Shown here piece by piece: positions 18,278 to 26,988 of a stretch of DNA of 64,000 bases. The DNA is from Betaproteobacteria bacterium (lineage in GTDB: Bacteria; Pseudomonadota; Gammaproteobacteria; Burkholderiales; Casimicrobiaceae). The position numbers and the translations under genes are program-made. Position 1 is the first letter of the stretch, and the number at the start of each line of letters is the position of its first letter. The notes below the pieces were generated by a model. It was given only the letters and a program-made list of their open reading frames with translations. It was not told where the DNA came from and searched no databases. The stretch lies in contig JADKEV010000007.1 of the NCBI GenBank assembly GCA_016717855.1, positions 80,001-144,000 of the forward strand. The letters run 5' to 3'.

Positions 18278-19477
18278 ATGTCCTTGAACGATCCACAATG
18301 GGGCCGCAAGCCCGGCCGCGGCAGCGGCGGCAACAACAACAGCGGACCGCCAGACCTCGACGAGATCTGGAATAACCTCGGCCAGCGGCTCAACGCGCTG
18401 TTCGGCCGCAAAGGCGGTGGCGAAAGCCCCGAGCCGCCGCGGCGCACGTTGAGCAACCTGCCGCTGGGCGGGATGGGCCTTCTGATCGCCGTCATTCTTC
18501 TGATCTGGCTCGCCAGCGGCTTTTACATCGTCGACCAGGGCCGCCGCGGCATCGTGCTGACCTTCGGCAAGTACACGGAGACCACCCTCCCCGGTCCGCG
18601 CTGGCATCTCCCCTACCCGATCCAGAGCGTCGAGGTGGTGAATCTCTCCCAGGTCAAGACTGTCGAGGTCGGCTACCGCGGCAGCAAGAGCACCAAGATG
18701 CCCAAGGAATCGCTGATGCTCACCGATGACGAGAACATCATCGATATCCAGTTCGCCGTGCAATACAATCTCAAGAGCGTCGAGGACAACGTCTTCAACA
18801 ACCGCGAGCACGATGAGGAGGCGGTGCGCCAGGTTGCAGAAACGTCGATCCGCGAAGTCGTCGGCAAGACGAAGATGGATTTCGTGCTCAACGAGGGCCG
18901 CGAGCAGATCGCCGCGCAAACCAAAGCCCTGATGCAGGAGATCCTCGACCGCTACAAGACGGGCGTGAACGTCGTGCGCGTGACGATGCAGAATGCGCAA
19001 CCCCCGGAGCAGGTGCAGGGCGCCTTCGACGAGGCGGTCAAGGCCGGCCAGGATCGCGAGCGCCAGAAGAACGAAGGCCAGGCGTATTCGAACGACGTTG
19101 TCCCCAAGGCGCGCGGCAATGCCTCCCGCCTGCTCGAGGAAGCCGAGGGCTACGCAGGCCGCATCGTCGCGGAAGCCGAAGGCAACGCGACCCGCTTCAA
19201 GCAAGTGCTGGCCGAGTACAGCAAGGCGCCCGGCGTCACGCGCGACCGGCTGTACCTGGACATGATGCAGTCCGTGCTCAGCACCACGAGCAAGGTCCTG
19301 GTTGACCAGAAAGGCGGCAACAGCCTGCTCTATCTGCCTCTGGACAAGCTGATCGCCCAGGGGCAGGTTGCGGGCGTCGCGGGCGAACTTCCCCGCACCG
19401 CCCCGGCCGCCGAAACCACTGTCACCATCGATGCGCCTAGCCGGGCCCGCGAGAGTTTGCGCGGCCGGGAACGGTAG
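18278..19477 (+). CDS. hflK: FtsH protease modulator subunit HflK
   Basis: SPFH/stomatin-family membrane protein which, with HflC, forms a large cage around FtsH. It has 399 residues. A Gly/Pro-rich cytoplasmic N-terminus is followed by a transmembrane helix (GGMGLLIAVILLIWLASGF, about 65-83) and the periplasmic SPFH domain (PGPRWHLPYPIQSVEVVN and onward), then coiled-coil segments rich in Glu, Lys and Ala. The ATG at 18278 is preceded by a weak site. Gene order hflX-hflK-hflC is conserved. hflC follows after 11 bases. Confidence 0.96.
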   Translation: MSLNDPQWGRKPGRGSGGNNNSGPPDLDEIWNNLGQRLNALFGRKGGGESPEPPRRTLSNLPLGGMGLLIAVILLIWLASGFYIVDQGRRGIVLTFGKYTETTLPGPRWHLPYPIQSVEVVNLSQVKTVEVGYRGSKSTKMPKESLMLTDDENIIDIQFAVQYNLKSVEDNVFNNREHDEEAVRQVAETSIREVVGKTKMDFVLNEGREQIAAQTKALMQEILDRYKTGVNVVRVTMQNAQPPEQVQGAFDEAVKAGQDRERQKNEGQAYSNDVVPKARGNASRLLEEAEGYAGRIVAEAEGNATRFKQVLAEYSKAPGVTRDRLYLDMMQSVLSTTSKVLVDQKGGNSLLYLPLDKLIAQGQVAGVAGELPRTAPAAETTVTIDAPSRARESLRGRER

Positions 19478-19488
19478 GGAGAAACGCC

Positions 19489-20388
19489 ATGAAGATATTC
19501 GCTCCCGCTGCCGCTCTGATCGTGGCCCTACTGCTGGTCCTCTCGCAATCGATGTTCATGGTCGATCAGCGGCAGTTCGCCGTGGTCTTCCAGTTGGGCG
19601 AGCTGATCCGCATCAAGGATGAGCCAGGCCTGAGCTGGAAGGTCCCGCTGCTGCAGAACGTCCGCTTCTTTGACAAGCGCATCCTTACGCTGGACACGTC
19701 CGAGGCCGAACGCTTCCTGACCTCCGAGAAAAAGAATGTCCTGGTCGATCTGTTCGTCAAGTGGCGCATCGTCGACACCAAGCAGTTTTATGAAACGATT
19801 TCCAGCGGCTCGGCCAGCGTCGACGCGGAGGAACGCGCCAAGGCACGTTTGTCGCAGACCGTCAACGCCATCCTGCGTGAAGAGTTCGGCAAGCGAACCG
19901 TGCACGAAGTCGTGTCCGGCGAGCGCGACCGAATCATGGAAATCGTCCGCCAGAAGGGCAACCTGGACGCCAAGACTTTCGGCGCCGAGATCGTCGACGT
20001 CCGCTTGAAGCGCGTCGACTACGTCCAGGAGATCAGCGATTCCGTGTACCGCCGGATGGAAGCCGAGCGCAAGCGTGTCGCCAATGAGCTTCGTTCCGAG
20101 GGCGCGGCCGAAAAGGAGCGGATACAGGCCGATGCCGACAAGCAGCGCGAAGTCATCCTCGCCGAAGCCTACAAGAAGGCGCAACAGATCAAAGGTGCGG
20201 CCGACGCCAAGGCCACCTCGGTCTATTCGGCGGCCTACGGTCAGAACGCCGAGTTCTATGCGTTCTACCGCAGCCTCGAGGCGTACAAGCAGAGCTTCAA
20301 GTCGAAGGGCGACGTGCTGGTACTGGAACCCAATGCCGAGTTCTTCAAATATTTGAAGAACTCCAATCCGGGCAAGTCCGGCAAGTAA
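19489..20388 (+). CDS. hflC: FtsH protease modulator subunit HflC
   Basis: Partner of HflK in the FtsH-regulating membrane complex. It has 299 residues. A hydrophobic N-terminal anchor (APAAALIVALLLVLSQSMFMV, residues 4-24) leads into an SPFH domain that starts with VDQRQFAVVFQLGELIRIKDEPGLSWKVP-type sequence and ends in an Ala/Glu-rich helix (EKERIQADADKQREVILAEA). An AGGGAGAAACGCC site precedes the ATG. It ends YFKYLKNS-like (FFKYLKNSNPGKSGK), typical of HflC. Confidence 0.96.
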   Translation: MKIFAPAAALIVALLLVLSQSMFMVDQRQFAVVFQLGELIRIKDEPGLSWKVPLLQNVRFFDKRILTLDTSEAERFLTSEKKNVLVDLFVKWRIVDTKQFYETISSGSASVDAEERAKARLSQTVNAILREEFGKRTVHEVVSGERDRIMEIVRQKGNLDAKTFGAEIVDVRLKRVDYVQEISDSVYRRMEAERKRVANELRSEGAAEKERIQADADKQREVILAEAYKKAQQIKGAADAKATSVYSAAYGQNAEFYAFYRSLEAYKQSFKSKGDVLVLEPNAEFFKYLKNSNPGKSGK

Positions 20389-20403
20389 GGGCGGGGACCT
20401 TGC

Positions 20404-20598
20404 ATGCCAGACAATTTGTGGGCTGCATTGGCGCTGGTCCTGATCATCGAAGGCATATTGCCGTTCCTGGCCCCGGGGCTCTGGCGCACTACCTTCGCGC
20501 GGCTCACCCAGCTTAGCGACGGACAGCTGCGGTTCATCGGCCTGGTTTGCATCGCCGCGGGACTCGCGGCGTTGTTCGGCGAGCAGTGGTTCTCCTGA
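20404..20598 (+). CDS. DUF2065 family small membrane protein
   Basis: A 64-residue protein with two hydrophobic helices (LWAALALVLIIEGILPFLAP and FIGLVCIAAGLAALF), matching the YjeT/DUF2065 family found directly after hflC in proteobacteria. It begins 15 bases after the hflC stop with AGGGCGGGGACC ahead of the ATG. No catalytic residues are apparent and the role is unknown; conserved linkage to hflKC suggests a membrane-quality-control connection, which is inference. Confidence 0.85.
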   Translation: MPDNLWAALALVLIIEGILPFLAPGLWRTTFARLTQLSDGQLRFIGLVCIAAGLAALFGEQWFS

Positions 20599-20712
20599 GC
20601 GCCCCGTCATGGAATCCTGCACATATTCCTGCCCCGCCGCGCCGGCCGTTTCGGCCCGCCATGGCGTCCTGATGGCAACCGCCGGACGCTGCGAATCCCG
20701 CGCCGACTGACG

Positions 20713-21870
20713 ATGCGCAAATGGCTGTTGCCGGAGTACATCGACGACCTCCTGCCCACGGAGGCTGAGGCCGTCGAGCGCATCCGCCGGCGGCTCCTCG
20801 ACCACTTCGCGCTGCATGGCTACCGGCTGGTGCGGCCGCCCCTGCTCGAACATCTCGAATCGCTGCTGACGGGAACCGGGCGCGAGTTGGACCTGTACAC
20901 GTTCAAGGTCGTCGACCAGCTCAGCGGCCGCCTGCTCGGGCTGCGCGCGGACACGACGCTGCAGGTCGCGCGCATCGACGCGCACTTGCTCAACGCCGAG
21001 GGGATTTCGCGCCTGTGCTATGCCGGCAGCGTGCTCCACACCCGGCCGATGGGCCTGGCGCAGACGCGGGAGGTCATGCAGGTCGGCGCCGAGTTGTATG
21101 GCCATGCCGGCATCGCCGCCGACCGCGAGGTCCTGCGCCTGATGCTCTCGTCGCTGACGCTGCTGGGCGTGCCCCGGATCCACCTCGATCTCGGCCACGT
21201 CGGAGTTTTCCGCGCCCTGGTCGCGGACGCCGCGCTCGAACCCGAACTGGCGGGAGAGCTGTTTGCCGCGATGCGCGCCAAGAACGTGCCCAGGATAGGC
21301 GAGCTGACGCGCGGACTGCCGGAAGCGGCACGGCGAAGTTTCCAGGTGCTGCCGGAACTGTACGGCGAGGCCCATGCGGTGCTGGAGCGGGCGGCGCGAG
21401 AACTGCCTGCACTGCCGCAGATCGGCGCGGCGCTGGCTGACTTGCGCACGCTGGTCGGCGCGATCGACGGCGCGCGCGTCGCGGTGCAGATCGACCTGGC
21501 CGAACTGCGGGATCTCGATTATCACAATGGCGTGGTGTTTTCCGCGTACGCCGCCGGGGCCGCGGTCGCCATCGGCCGCGGCGGACGGTACGACAATATC
21601 GGCGCCGCGTTCGGCCGCGCGCGGCCGGCGACCGGGTTCAGCCTGTATCCGCGGCAACTGGCCCAACGGGTACCGGGCGCCGCCGCCCGCCCGGGCGTGC
21701 TCGCGCCCGATGCCGACGATCCCGCGCTGCTCGCGGCGGTCGTGCGGTTGCGCGCTGCCGGTGAAATGATCGTGGCAGGAATCGAAGGCGCGGCTGCCGA
21801 TCCGCGAGCGCACGGCTGCAATCGTCGGCTGGCGCTGGTCGACGGCGTATGGCAAGTCCAACCGGTTTGA
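20713..21870 (+). CDS. hisZ: ATP phosphoribosyltransferase regulatory subunit HisZ
   Basis: HisRS-like paralogue without aminoacylation activity that activates the short-form HisG in histidine biosynthesis. It has 385 residues. It has class II synthetase-like motifs (LPEYIDDLLPTEAEAVERIRR, LGLRADTTLQVARI) but lacks the anticodon-binding domain and the full histidyl-adenylate signature. Position between hflC/DUF2065 and purA is the standard betaproteobacterial context. A 114-base gap precedes it. hisG is not in the window. Confidence 0.94.
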   Translation: MRKWLLPEYIDDLLPTEAEAVERIRRRLLDHFALHGYRLVRPPLLEHLESLLTGTGRELDLYTFKVVDQLSGRLLGLRADTTLQVARIDAHLLNAEGISRLCYAGSVLHTRPMGLAQTREVMQVGAELYGHAGIAADREVLRLMLSSLTLLGVPRIHLDLGHVGVFRALVADAALEPELAGELFAAMRAKNVPRIGELTRGLPEAARRSFQVLPELYGEAHAVLERAARELPALPQIGAALADLRTLVGAIDGARVAVQIDLAELRDLDYHNGVVFSAYAAGAAVAIGRGGRYDNIGAAFGRARPATGFSLYPRQLAQRVPGAAARPGVLAPDADDPALLAAVVRLRAAGEMIVAGIEGAAADPRAHGCNRRLALVDGVWQVQPV

Positions 21871-21884
21871 GCAAGGGGAGCAGC

Positions 21885-23177
21885 ATGAACAAGAGCGTTG
21901 TCGTCATCGGTACCCAGTGGGGGGACGAAGGCAAGGGCAAGGTCGTCGACTGGCTGACCGAGTATGCGCAGGGCGTGGTCCGGTTTCAGGGTGGGCACAA
22001 TGCCGGCCACACGCTGATGATTGGCGGACGCAAGACGGTGTTGCGCCTGATTCCGTCCGGCATCATGCGCGCGCAGGTCGCCTGTTACGTCGGCAACGGC
22101 GTGGTCATCGCCCCCGGCGAATTGCTGAAGGAAATCGGCGAGCTTGAAGCCGCCGGCGTCGAGGTGCGCTCGCGGTTGAAGATTTCGCCGGCGTGCCAGC
22201 TGGTGATGCCCTATCACGTCGCGATCGACCAGGCGCGCGAAACAGCCAAGGGCGACAGCAAGATCGGGACGACGGGCCGCGGCATCGGCCCCACGTACGA
22301 AGACAAGGTCGCCCGCCGCGGCATCCGGGTCCAGGACTTGTACAACCCGGCGCAGTTCGCCGCCAAGCTGCGCGAAGTGCTTGATTATCACAACTTCCTG
22401 TTGACGAAATACTACGAGAAGCCGGCCGTCGATTTTCAGCAGACGCTGGACGCGGCGCTCGGCTTTGCCGACGCGCTGCGGCCGATGGTGGCCGACGTGG
22501 CGGCGCTGCTGCACGCGGCGCGGGGCCGCGGCGAAAACCTGCTGTTCGAGGGCGCGCAGGGCGCGCTGCTCGACGTTGATCATGGCACCTACCCCTATGT
22601 CACGTCGTCGAACTGCGTGGCGGGCGCCGCGGCGGCCGGCGCGGGCGTCGGTCCGCAGGCGTTCGACTATGTGCTGGGCATCGTCAAGGCCTACACGACA
22701 CGCGTGGGCTCGGGGCCGTTCCCGACCGAGCTGACCGACGATGTCGGCGCCGCCCTCGCCAAGCGCGGCAATGAATTCGGATCGGTCACCGGCCGGCCGC
22801 GCCGTTGCGGGTGGCTGGACGTGGCGGCGCTCAAGCGGTCGCTGCAGATCAATGGCGTGAGCGGCCTCTGTATCACGAAGCTCGACGTGCTCGACGGCCT
22901 CGCCGAAGTGCGCATCTGCACAGGTTATCTGGTCGACGGCCAGCCGCTCGACCTGCTGCCCGCGGGCGCCGACGCCGTGTCGAAATGCGTGCCGGTGTTC
23001 GAGACCCTTCCCGGCTGGACCGTGAGCACCGTCGGGGTCAATCACTTCAGCGAGCTCAATCCCGCCGCGCAGGCCTACCTGCGGCGCATCGAGGCGCTGA
23101 CCGGCGTGCCCATCGCGATGATCTCCACGGGCGCGGACCGCGATGAGACGATCCTGATCCGGCATCCGTTTCTTTGA
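21885..23177 (+). CDS. purA: Adenylosuccinate synthetase
   Basis: Joins IMP and aspartate using GTP, the first committed step to AMP. It has 430 residues. The GTP loop GTQWGDEGKGK is at about residues 9-19, immediately after the start MNKSVVVI. GRGIGPTYEDK and the C-terminal TGRPRRCGWLD motifs are conserved. The ATG at 21885 has an AAGGGGAG site; an in-frame start 36 bases upstream overlaps hisZ and is not family-like. It is 14 bases from the hisZ stop. Confidence 0.98.
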   Translation: MNKSVVVIGTQWGDEGKGKVVDWLTEYAQGVVRFQGGHNAGHTLMIGGRKTVLRLIPSGIMRAQVACYVGNGVVIAPGELLKEIGELEAAGVEVRSRLKISPACQLVMPYHVAIDQARETAKGDSKIGTTGRGIGPTYEDKVARRGIRVQDLYNPAQFAAKLREVLDYHNFLLTKYYEKPAVDFQQTLDAALGFADALRPMVADVAALLHAARGRGENLLFEGAQGALLDVDHGTYPYVTSSNCVAGAAAAGAGVGPQAFDYVLGIVKAYTTRVGSGPFPTELTDDVGAALAKRGNEFGSVTGRPRRCGWLDVAALKRSLQINGVSGLCITKLDVLDGLAEVRICTGYLVDGQPLDLLPAGADAVSKCVPVFETLPGWTVSTVGVNHFSELNPAAQAYLRRIEALTGVPIAMISTGADRDETILIRHPFL

Positions 23178-23203
23178 CCGACGTACGCGCGCGCGAGGTA
23201 GCA

Positions 23204-23707
23204 ATGGCAGACCTGCATGTCACCTGGGACCAGTACCACAAGCAGACGGAGCGGCTCGCGAAGCAGATCCACGAATCGGGCTGGCAGTTCAACCAGCTCA
23301 TCTGCATCGCGCGCGGCGGACTGCGGGTCGGCGATGTGCTCTCGCGGATCTACGACCTGCCGCTGGCCATACTCTCGACCAGTTCGTACACCGAAAAGGC
23401 CGGCACGATACGCGGCGAGCTGATCATCGCCGACCAGATGACGATGGCCAGCGGGCGCCTGGGCGACAGGGTGCTGCTGGTCGACGACCTGGTCGATTCG
23501 GGCGTCACGCTGGAGGCGGTCACGCGCACGCTGCCGCAGCGCTACCCGCAGGTCACCGCGCTGCGCACCGCGGTTCTTTGGTACAAGGCCTGCTCGGTGT
23601 TCAAGCCCGACTATTTCGTCGAGTACCTTCCCGACAATCCGTGGATCCACCAGCCGTTCGAGATCTACGACACGATGCGGCCGAAGGACATACCGGCGGA
23701 CTGCTGA
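23204..23707 (+). CDS. Phosphoribosyltransferase (hypoxanthine/guanine-type)
   Basis: PRTase-fold protein of 167 residues. The PRPP-binding signature is VLLVDDLVDSGVTLEAV, and the FNQLICIARGGLRVGDVLSR stretch is the N-terminal substrate part. The C-terminal half (WYKACSVFKPDYFVEYLPDNPWIHQPFE) matches the family annotated near purA in Burkholderiales, probably a purine-salvage enzyme. An ATG at 23204 with GAGG close ahead is preferred to the TTG overlapping the purA stop at 23174. The exact base specificity is not visible. Confidence 0.85.
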   Translation: MADLHVTWDQYHKQTERLAKQIHESGWQFNQLICIARGGLRVGDVLSRIYDLPLAILSTSSYTEKAGTIRGELIIADQMTMASGRLGDRVLLVDDLVDSGVTLEAVTRTLPQRYPQVTALRTAVLWYKACSVFKPDYFVEYLPDNPWIHQPFEIYDTMRPKDIPADC

Positions 23708-23732
23708 GCCGGAACCGGCCGGGCGGACAGGC

Positions 23733-24707
23733 ATGGCCTTCGGATTCGCGGAGCCGGCGGACGGACTGATCGCGGACCTGCAGCGCCTTCCGGACCGGCA
23801 AATGCGCTTCATGATCGACTTTGCGCGCGCCTATGCCGATGCGCTGACGGTTGTCGTCTGCGGTCGCCCGCCGGACGCCGCTGCGGTGCACGCGCGAGCG
23901 GCATGGTTAACCGGCCTCTACCCCGACATCACGGTCGTACCGGCCATCGCCCCTGAGCCGCGCGATCCCGCGCGCGGCCCGGAGGACGCTTCCGCCTGGA
24001 GCGAACGCATCGCGGAATTGCCTTGTGCGCGGCGCTGCGCGCTGCTGTTCGGAAGCGGCGGCGGCGATGCCGCGCTGGCCGCCGCCATCGGCGCGCGTTT
24101 CGTTCCCTGCCTGCCCGCGGCCGCGTTGCAGTACGTGCCGACCCGGTACTCCGGACGGGACTCGCGCCCTGCCGCCGTGGTTGGCCGGCTGCGGCGCGTG
24201 TGCCTGTTCGGCCCGGAGTCGACGGGCAAGTCGACGCTGGCGGGGCATCTCGCGCGGCACTATGCGACCGTGCACGTTCCGGAGTACGCCCGCGATTATC
24301 TCGATGCGACGGGCAGGCACGGCAGCGCCGCGGACGTGCCATGGATCGCGCGCGGCCAGCGCGCCGCGGAAATCGCCGGCGCGGCGCAGGCCACGCAGAT
24401 CCTGATCTGCGACACCAACCTGGCCACCATTGCGCTGTGGAGCGACGTGCTGTTCGGCGCGACGCCCGACTGGATCCGGGAGCAGGCAACGCGGGATACG
24501 TACGACCTGTGGCTGCTGACGGATATCGATGTCCCTTTCGAGCCGGACCCGCAGCGCTGCTTTCCTGACCCTGGCCGCCGCGCATGGTTCATGGACCAGT
24601 GCCGGCAGACGCTGGCCCGGATCGGTGTCATTCCGGTGCCGCTGCATGGCGCGCCCGCCGCGCGCCTGGCGATCGCCTGCGCCGCGATCGACCGCCTGCT
24701 TGTCTAG
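23733..24707 (+). CDS. NadR-like protein: degenerate NMN adenylyltransferase domain plus ribosylnicotinamide-kinase-type ATPase
   Basis: Protein of 324 residues with the NadR two-domain layout. The C-terminal AAA_28/ribosylnicotinamide kinase domain is intact: P-loop GPESTGKST (about 160-168), VPEYARDYLD and CDTNLATIALWSDVLFG. The N-terminal part aligns to the nucleotidyltransferase fold (MIDFARAYADALTVVVCGRP, then WLTGLYPDITVV), but where NadR proteins have a GxFxPxHxGH start this one reads LQRLPDRQMRF, so the catalytic His pair is missing. It probably acts only as a small-molecule kinase. It ends 50 bases before a TPP riboswitch driving a TonB receptor, hinting at thiamine or nicotinamide riboside salvage; no PnuC/PnuT gene is adjacent. 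Confidence 0.75.
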   Translation: MAFGFAEPADGLIADLQRLPDRQMRFMIDFARAYADALTVVVCGRPPDAAAVHARAAWLTGLYPDITVVPAIAPEPRDPARGPEDASAWSERIAELPCARRCALLFGSGGGDAALAAAIGARFVPCLPAAALQYVPTRYSGRDSRPAAVVGRLRRVCLFGPESTGKSTLAGHLARHYATVHVPEYARDYLDATGRHGSAADVPWIARGQRAAEIAGAAQATQILICDTNLATIALWSDVLFGATPDWIREQATRDTYDLWLLTDIDVPFEPDPQRCFPDPGRRAWFMDQCRQTLARIGVIPVPLHGAPAARLAIACAAIDRLLV

Positions 24708-24730
24708 TGCCGCCGCGGCGGCGGCTGGGT

Positions 24731-24736
24731 TATACT
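24731..24736 (+). promoter_or_regulatory. Candidate -10 box ahead of the TPP riboswitch
   Basis: TATACT lies about 20 bases before the start of the riboswitch fold, a normal distance for transcription to begin just upstream of the aptamer. No clear -35 hexamer is visible at 16-18 bases. Confidence 0.45.
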
Positions 24737-24755
24737 TGCCGCGCAGTATCCGTTT

Positions 24756-24842
24756 TTCGCTAGGGGTCCTGCGCCGGAGGTCGGCGCGGGTGAGAAATAC
24801 CCTTTGAACCTGATCTAGGTAATGCTAGCGCAGGGAAGCCCG
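24756..24842 (+). ncRNA. TPP (THI-element) riboswitch
   Basis: Conserved thiamine pyrophosphate aptamer. The key unpaired blocks are present in order: AGGGGTCC, GTGAGAAATACCC, TTGAACCTGATCTAGGTAAT and GCTAGCGCAGGGAAG. TGAGAAATACCC with the later CTGATCTxGxTAATGC is diagnostic, and AGCGCAGGGA closes stem P1 with the 5' side. It precedes the TonB-dependent receptor start by about 50 bases, so high TPP should lower receptor expression. The exact ends are approximate, and whether control is on translation or transcription is not clear; the strand and target are clear. Confidence 0.95.
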
Positions 24843-24891
24843 TCCGGCGTGTCTCGTACCTGCTTCCCTGCCTCGCGCAAGAAAGGCATGT

Positions 24892-26958
24892 ATGCGACAC
24901 CTGATTTCCGCTCTGCTCATACTCGCGATCGCCGCGCCGGCCTTGGGCCAGGACGCGCCGGCCGAACTCTCATCGACCGTCGTCACGGGCAAGCGCGAGC
25001 CCGGCGTCAAGGCAACGACCGCGCGCGTCGGCTCGCTGGGCGAGGCGCCCCTGCTCGACACGCCGGCATCCGTGAGCGTTTTCAACCGACAATTGCTCGA
25101 CGCGCAGCATGCGACGCTGCTCACGCACGCGGTGCTCAACGATCCCAGCGTCGCCGAGTCGTATGCGCCCGCCGGCTACTACGACAGCATCAACATCCGG
25201 GGCTTCGAGCTCGACGTTTGGAACAGCTACCGGATCAACGGTATGCGGATCTCCCACGACGCGGCGGTGGCGCTGGAGAACAAGGAGCGCATCGAGATCC
25301 TGAAAGGCCTCGGCGCGGTCGAGAGCGGATTCAGCCGCCCCGGCGGGGTCGTCAACTACGTGACCAAGCGCCCGCGTCCGGCGCCCTTCCTCGGGCTCGA
25401 GCTTGGATACGACCGCTATCACGCCTTCCGCCAGCACCTGGACTTCGGCGCGCCCGCCGATGCGGCCGGCAACATCGCCTACCGTTTCAACATCGCCAAC
25501 GAGACGCTCCGCTCCTATGCGCGCGGCGCCGATGGCGATCGCCGCCTGGGCGCGGCCGCGCTGGACTGGCGCCTGGCGAAGGGCGTCAAGCTCGAGCTCG
25601 ACGCCGAGTACCAGGAGCGCTACCAGATCACCGTGCCAGGGTTTCAGCTTCTTGACGGGGCGACCGTGCCGGCGGGCGTCGACCCGCGCGTGCTCATGAA
25701 CGCCCAGTCCTGGACCAAGCCGTTCTTCACCCGCACCGCGACGCTGCAGGGAAAGCTCGACATCGACCTGCCCCGCGGCTGGCTGGCGACGTTGCAGGTG
25801 AACAGCATGCGCCGCAAGGCGGACGACTACGTGGCCTTTCCCTACGGCTTTTACGCGAACTACGACTTCGACCTGTACGACTACCGGAGCATCAACGAGA
25901 CCCGCAATCCGCGCACGGTCGAAGCGATGTTCCGCGGCACGCTGGCCACCGGCCCCCTCCGCCACGACCTTGCGTTCGGCGCCTCGCAGTACCGCAACAC
26001 GATCAGCAATCCCGACCAGGCGTTCAACTTTTCCGGCGTCGGCAACTACTTCGCGCCGGTCCAGCTGCCGGCCGCGCCGGAGCCGTTATACCCCGCGGTG
26101 AGCTATCGCCAGCGGGAAACGGGCTTCTACGGCCAGGACACCATCTCGTTCGGCCCCGCGTGGAAACTGATCGCCGGCGGCCGGCAGACCCGCGTCGAAC
26201 GCGTGGCGACCGGCGCCGCGGAGTTCGAATGGCGCCGCGACGTGTTCACGCCCAATTTCGCGCTGCTGTTCAAGCCGCGGCCCAGTGTCTCGACCTACCT
26301 GAACTACGCCAAGGGACTGGAACAGGGCGACCCGGCGCCGCTGGGCGCCGTCAACCAGAATCAGTTGCTCGATCCGCTGGCCAGCCGCCAATACGAAGCG
26401 GGCGTCAAGTGGGACGTGGTCCCCGACTTGAATCTGCAGGCGGCGTTGTTCCGCATCGAGAAGCCGCTGGAATACGTCGATGCGACGAATACCTGGATCC
26501 AGAACGGCAAGCAGGTGCACACCGGAATCGAATTCAATGCCTCCGGCCGGGTAACGCCGGAACTGACGGTGTTCGGCGGCGTCACGTTGCTGGACTCCGA
26601 GCAGCAAGCGACCGGCGACCCGGCGCGCGACGGCCGGCAGAAGGCCAATGTGGCGAAGCGGCGGGCGAGCGTGTTCGTCGAATACGCGCCGCCGGGCACC
26701 GGGCTGGCGTTCAACGGCCGGTGGCAGTATGCCGCCAGCCGGCCGGCGACCGACGACAATGCCGTATGGGTCGACGGCTACCACGTGTTCGGCCTTGGTG
26801 CGCGTTACAGCACGACTTATGCGGGGACGCCGCTGGTGTTCGGGCTCAGCGTCGACAACGTGTTTGACAAGAACTACTGGAAGGACGTCGGCGGCGGCTA
26901 CCTGCACCTGGGCGCGCCGCGCACCTGGAACGCATCGCTGCAGGCCAGCTGGCGATAG
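24892..26958 (+). CDS. TonB-dependent outer membrane receptor under TPP riboswitch control (probable thiamine uptake)
   Basis: Outer-membrane active transporter of 688 residues. A signal peptide (MRHLISALLILAIAAPALG) is followed by a plug domain (TPASVSVFNRQLLDAQ through INIRGFELDVWNSYRINGMR and IEILKGLGAVESGFSRPGG) and a 22-strand-type barrel ending in VDNVFDKNYWKDVGGGYLHLGAPR and a terminal aromatic-Arg (ASWR). The architecture is that of siderophore receptors, so homology searches will call it a siderophore receptor. The riboswitch directly upstream points instead to thiamine or a thiamine-derived compound. It converges on the unknown 228-residue gene with 30 bases between. Substrate is inferred from the riboswitch only. 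Confidence 0.88.
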   Translation: MRHLISALLILAIAAPALGQDAPAELSSTVVTGKREPGVKATTARVGSLGEAPLLDTPASVSVFNRQLLDAQHATLLTHAVLNDPSVAESYAPAGYYDSINIRGFELDVWNSYRINGMRISHDAAVALENKERIEILKGLGAVESGFSRPGGVVNYVTKRPRPAPFLGLELGYDRYHAFRQHLDFGAPADAAGNIAYRFNIANETLRSYARGADGDRRLGAAALDWRLAKGVKLELDAEYQERYQITVPGFQLLDGATVPAGVDPRVLMNAQSWTKPFFTRTATLQGKLDIDLPRGWLATLQVNSMRRKADDYVAFPYGFYANYDFDLYDYRSINETRNPRTVEAMFRGTLATGPLRHDLAFGASQYRNTISNPDQAFNFSGVGNYFAPVQLPAAPEPLYPAVSYRQRETGFYGQDTISFGPAWKLIAGGRQTRVERVATGAAEFEWRRDVFTPNFALLFKPRPSVSTYLNYAKGLEQGDPAPLGAVNQNQLLDPLASRQYEAGVKWDVVPDLNLQAALFRIEKPLEYVDATNTWIQNGKQVHTGIEFNASGRVTPELTVFGGVTLLDSEQQATGDPARDGRQKANVAKRRASVFVEYAPPGTGLAFNGRWQYAASRPATDDNAVWVDGYHVFGLGARYSTTYAGTPLVFGLSVDNVFDKNYWKDVGGGYLHLGAPRTWNASLQASWR

Positions 26959-26988
26959 CGTCTCACCGCTGGCGGATCCCCGGCCGGA

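Noticed and set aside
19528..21861. Minus-strand open frame of 777 residues
   Set aside because: Antisense to hflC, DUF2065 and hisZ; no family sequence.
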